A stretch of 64,000 nucleotides of DNA from NCBI GenBank assembly GCA_900618425.1, contig UZAN01039382.1:61108-125107 (forward strand), in the 5' to 3' direction. Position numbers and translations under genes: made by a program. The notes below the pieces were generated by a model. The model did no database searches. It worked only from the letters and a program-made list of their open reading frames with translations, and was not told where the DNA came from. Numbering within the stretch: position 1 is the first letter of the stretch; each line of letters begins with the position of its first letter. The stretch comes from Echinostoma caproni (taxonomy: Eukaryota > Platyhelminthes > Trematoda > Plagiorchiida > Echinostomatidae). Positions 61,901 through 64,000 of the stretch are shown here, in pieces.

Positions 61901-64000
61901 CTCCGTATATACATATAAATAAAACAATAATCGATACAAAGATAGCAATAATGTCCACCTAAACTCTTTAAACTAGAACAGTCCTCTGACAATCTGAACA
62001 TGACCAACGCTAGAAAAATAAGCCAAATAAACTCAGAGCAGTCTGAATTTCTATTTATGGAATGCGCATTGTTAACTTTTGGCACAAAAAAATAAAGGGT
62101 TCCTTCGACATCAAAAAGCTGCTGGACTCAGTAGAAAACCTCGATGGTGAAGTGAAAACTTTGTTGAAGCATATGTCAAATTAGTTGAACGAATATGTCG
62201 CTTTAATCAAAAGTGACGCACCTAGCACTATGTTAGAGCCCAGTGTTTTCACGCCAGTTCATCTTTGATACCAACGCAATTTGCTTCAAAGAACCCTGTG
62301 ATAATGTTTAGTTTTGATGATTTACGACTAACAAATGATCTAATAGAATTACCGTTTCCCGCTCATCTGATGCGAGTAAACTTAGTTTCCAGAATACACT
62401 CAATACATTCAATACATTCAAGCTTTAGTATATCAGTGAAAGGCTTCTGTTAAAATACTACTCTACGACGAAAAATGCTACGGTACATTTTATTTCATTA
62501 TTGGAAGGGTTGTGGAAAGTTATTCATTCTGTGCGACAGTTAAAATTTGGTGAATGGGAAAAATACTTGCCTCTTTCCGATGTAACATCGCGAAGGATTA
62601 TTTGGAAGAATGATGTCAAGTTCGCCAATTATATACATTTATTCTGTCAATCATTACGAGTTGAATTCACTTTAGTAATATTTTTCAAACTTCAAACCAA
62701 ATGCCCAGTTGAAACCAGAATGATATCTCGAGGGAGAGAAAATATTGAATGGATAATTATGACTTCATACTGCCTAATCAGGCAAAGATGTGTTGTCTGT
62801 TTGCAGCTCACCAGGAACCCAAGATAATTAGATATTCATGTCGTAACTGGGTCAATAGTATTTTTATGTTGATGGCCCACCCATTTACAGTAACCTAACA
62901 GAGAATAACGAAGTCTGCAGCTGCACAACATCCATTCGAAAACTAAAATGACATAACGTAGACCAGAAAACGCTCACGTCATATTCCTAGACATGGATGT
63001 TCCCTGTTAGAAAAAATGAACTACTAGGGCTCGCTGTCCATCATAGATAGAGCTGCGTGGTACGGACGCTTTCGTTCTTTCATCGGCCGTTTCCCCTTAC
63101 CCTAATAGATCAGGTTAGTCCGAATTCTGTTAAATACCTCCCCGAAAAATAGCGGCTCTAATGACTCTCGGAGTGAACTTCAGGCGGATAACTGGAATCT
63201 GACGAGATAAGCTGATGCTGTATCGATTTTATACGGCACCATTAACACTATGAGAGTAAAATATGCGAAGAACTTGGCTATGCCAAATTGACACACTGAC
63301 TTATGCAAAATGTCGGTACGGTTAACCATACCGTATATAGTCAAAATTCATCTTCTGCTCGTTCGGTTACTATACATGCATCCAATTATTTACTTAGTCT
63401 AGGCAGTCATCTGTCTCTCTTTATAGCACCGATTACATTGACTGGTTCAGGCGTCGATTCACGCAACATTTTTTGTTAGGGAATATTCATGGCTAATTTT
63501 CAGAAATGTTCCAGTCGTGTGAAACAAATCCCATCACCGTTTGCCTTCCTCATTGATTTTGCTTTAACGCGTGTGTGTGTACATGTGAGTTCGTGAACAT
63601 GAATGCGTGTATTCTGTTATGTGATCATCGACGAAAAAAAGAAAAACATGCCAAAGGATGTCTTTTTCGGCGGGTGCATGAATGTACGCATGCAGGAATC
63701 TAGCAAAAGTGCAAAAGTGTAGAACGCGTTCTCTTCATGCAGGATGCGTATAACCTCATCTTTTGAGTGTACCCAAAAACTTTAAAACTGGAGTAACAAT
63801 TGTGCGTATATTGCTTCTCTTAGTTCTTGACGGGTGCAGGGTTCAGTCAAGTCTATTGCAGAAAATGCTTCAAGGATCCCGAAGGGTGAATATGTATCTG
63901 TGCACGGATAAGCAATACATAAATATATGATTGATTCTAGGCTAGCAGGTAAGCCACACACAATGTGTTGGTGATCAACGTAAGGTGTTTATTATGCTTT
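58916..64000. other. Unassigned non-coding stretch to the right edge
   Basis: No gene recognised. Open frames at 61184-61414 (+) and 62501-62827 (+) have no identifiable domain. One unresolved base is at 60906. GT-rich simple sequence lies around 63570-63590. Confidence 0.5.
62393..62419. repeat. Three-unit tandem of a 9-mer (AATACATTC)
   Basis: AATACACTC followed by two copies of AATACATTC, head to tail. Probably slippage. Confidence 0.9.

Noticed and set aside
1..64000. CRISPR arrays, bacterial operons, rRNA genes or a viral genome
   Set aside because: No regularly spaced repeats, no closely packed genes, no rRNA-like conserved blocks and no structural virus genes were seen.

Overview
The window looks like a non-model metazoan genome, most probably a digenean flatworm (fluke). 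Protein-coding sequence is very sparse: there is one intact 486-codon intronless receptor gene in 64 kb. The rest is AT-leaning non-coding DNA littered with decayed retroelements of kinds that are abundant in flukes. These are CR1-like non-LTR elements ending in short tandem tails, Penelope-like elements with GIY-YIG remnants, and tRNA-derived SINEs, one of which carries a hammerhead-ribozyme fold like the schistosome Sm-alpha repeat. There are no bacterial features: no operons, no Shine-Dalgarno sites and no phage genes. The species call is inference; the repeat assignments were read from the sequence.

Layout. 1-625 is the 3' end of a CR1-like element on the minus strand. About 0.6-15 kb is mostly unassigned DNA with microsatellites, a dispersed repeat at 7.1 kb and a LINE tail at 11.3 kb. 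15.4-16.6 kb is a retroelement cluster: a LINE 3' tail, a Penelope-like GIY-YIG remnant (+), a 41-bp inverted repeat, a hammerhead-like motif (+), and a second Penelope-like remnant (-). 20724-22184 (+) is the only convincing gene, a class A (rhodopsin-like) peptide-type GPCR. 26.5 and 34.9 kb hold two copies of one SINE family in opposite orientation. 28.4-29.25 kb is a broken CR1-like reverse transcriptase with a second tRNA-derived SINE inserted in it. 43.86-44.91 kb is a large foldback structure with arms of about 418 and 354 bp. 45.2 kb (+) and 47.4-47.8 kb (-) are further GIY-YIG remnants of the family seen at 15.5 kb. 54.3-57.9 kb is a graveyard of three non-LTR elements (endonuclease plus RT on minus, a 3' UTR stub on minus, an RT on plus). 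58.75-58.92 kb is the SINE with the hammerhead fold.

The genes do not form a pathway. The biological interest lies in the repeats, chiefly two hammerhead-ribozyme-like structures. One is attached to a tRNA-derived SINE. The other lies downstream of, and on the same strand as, a Penelope-like GIY-YIG domain, as known for ribozyme-bearing Penelope-like elements. The other long open frames were examined and not recognised; exons of genes with long introns could still lie unseen in the unassigned stretches.
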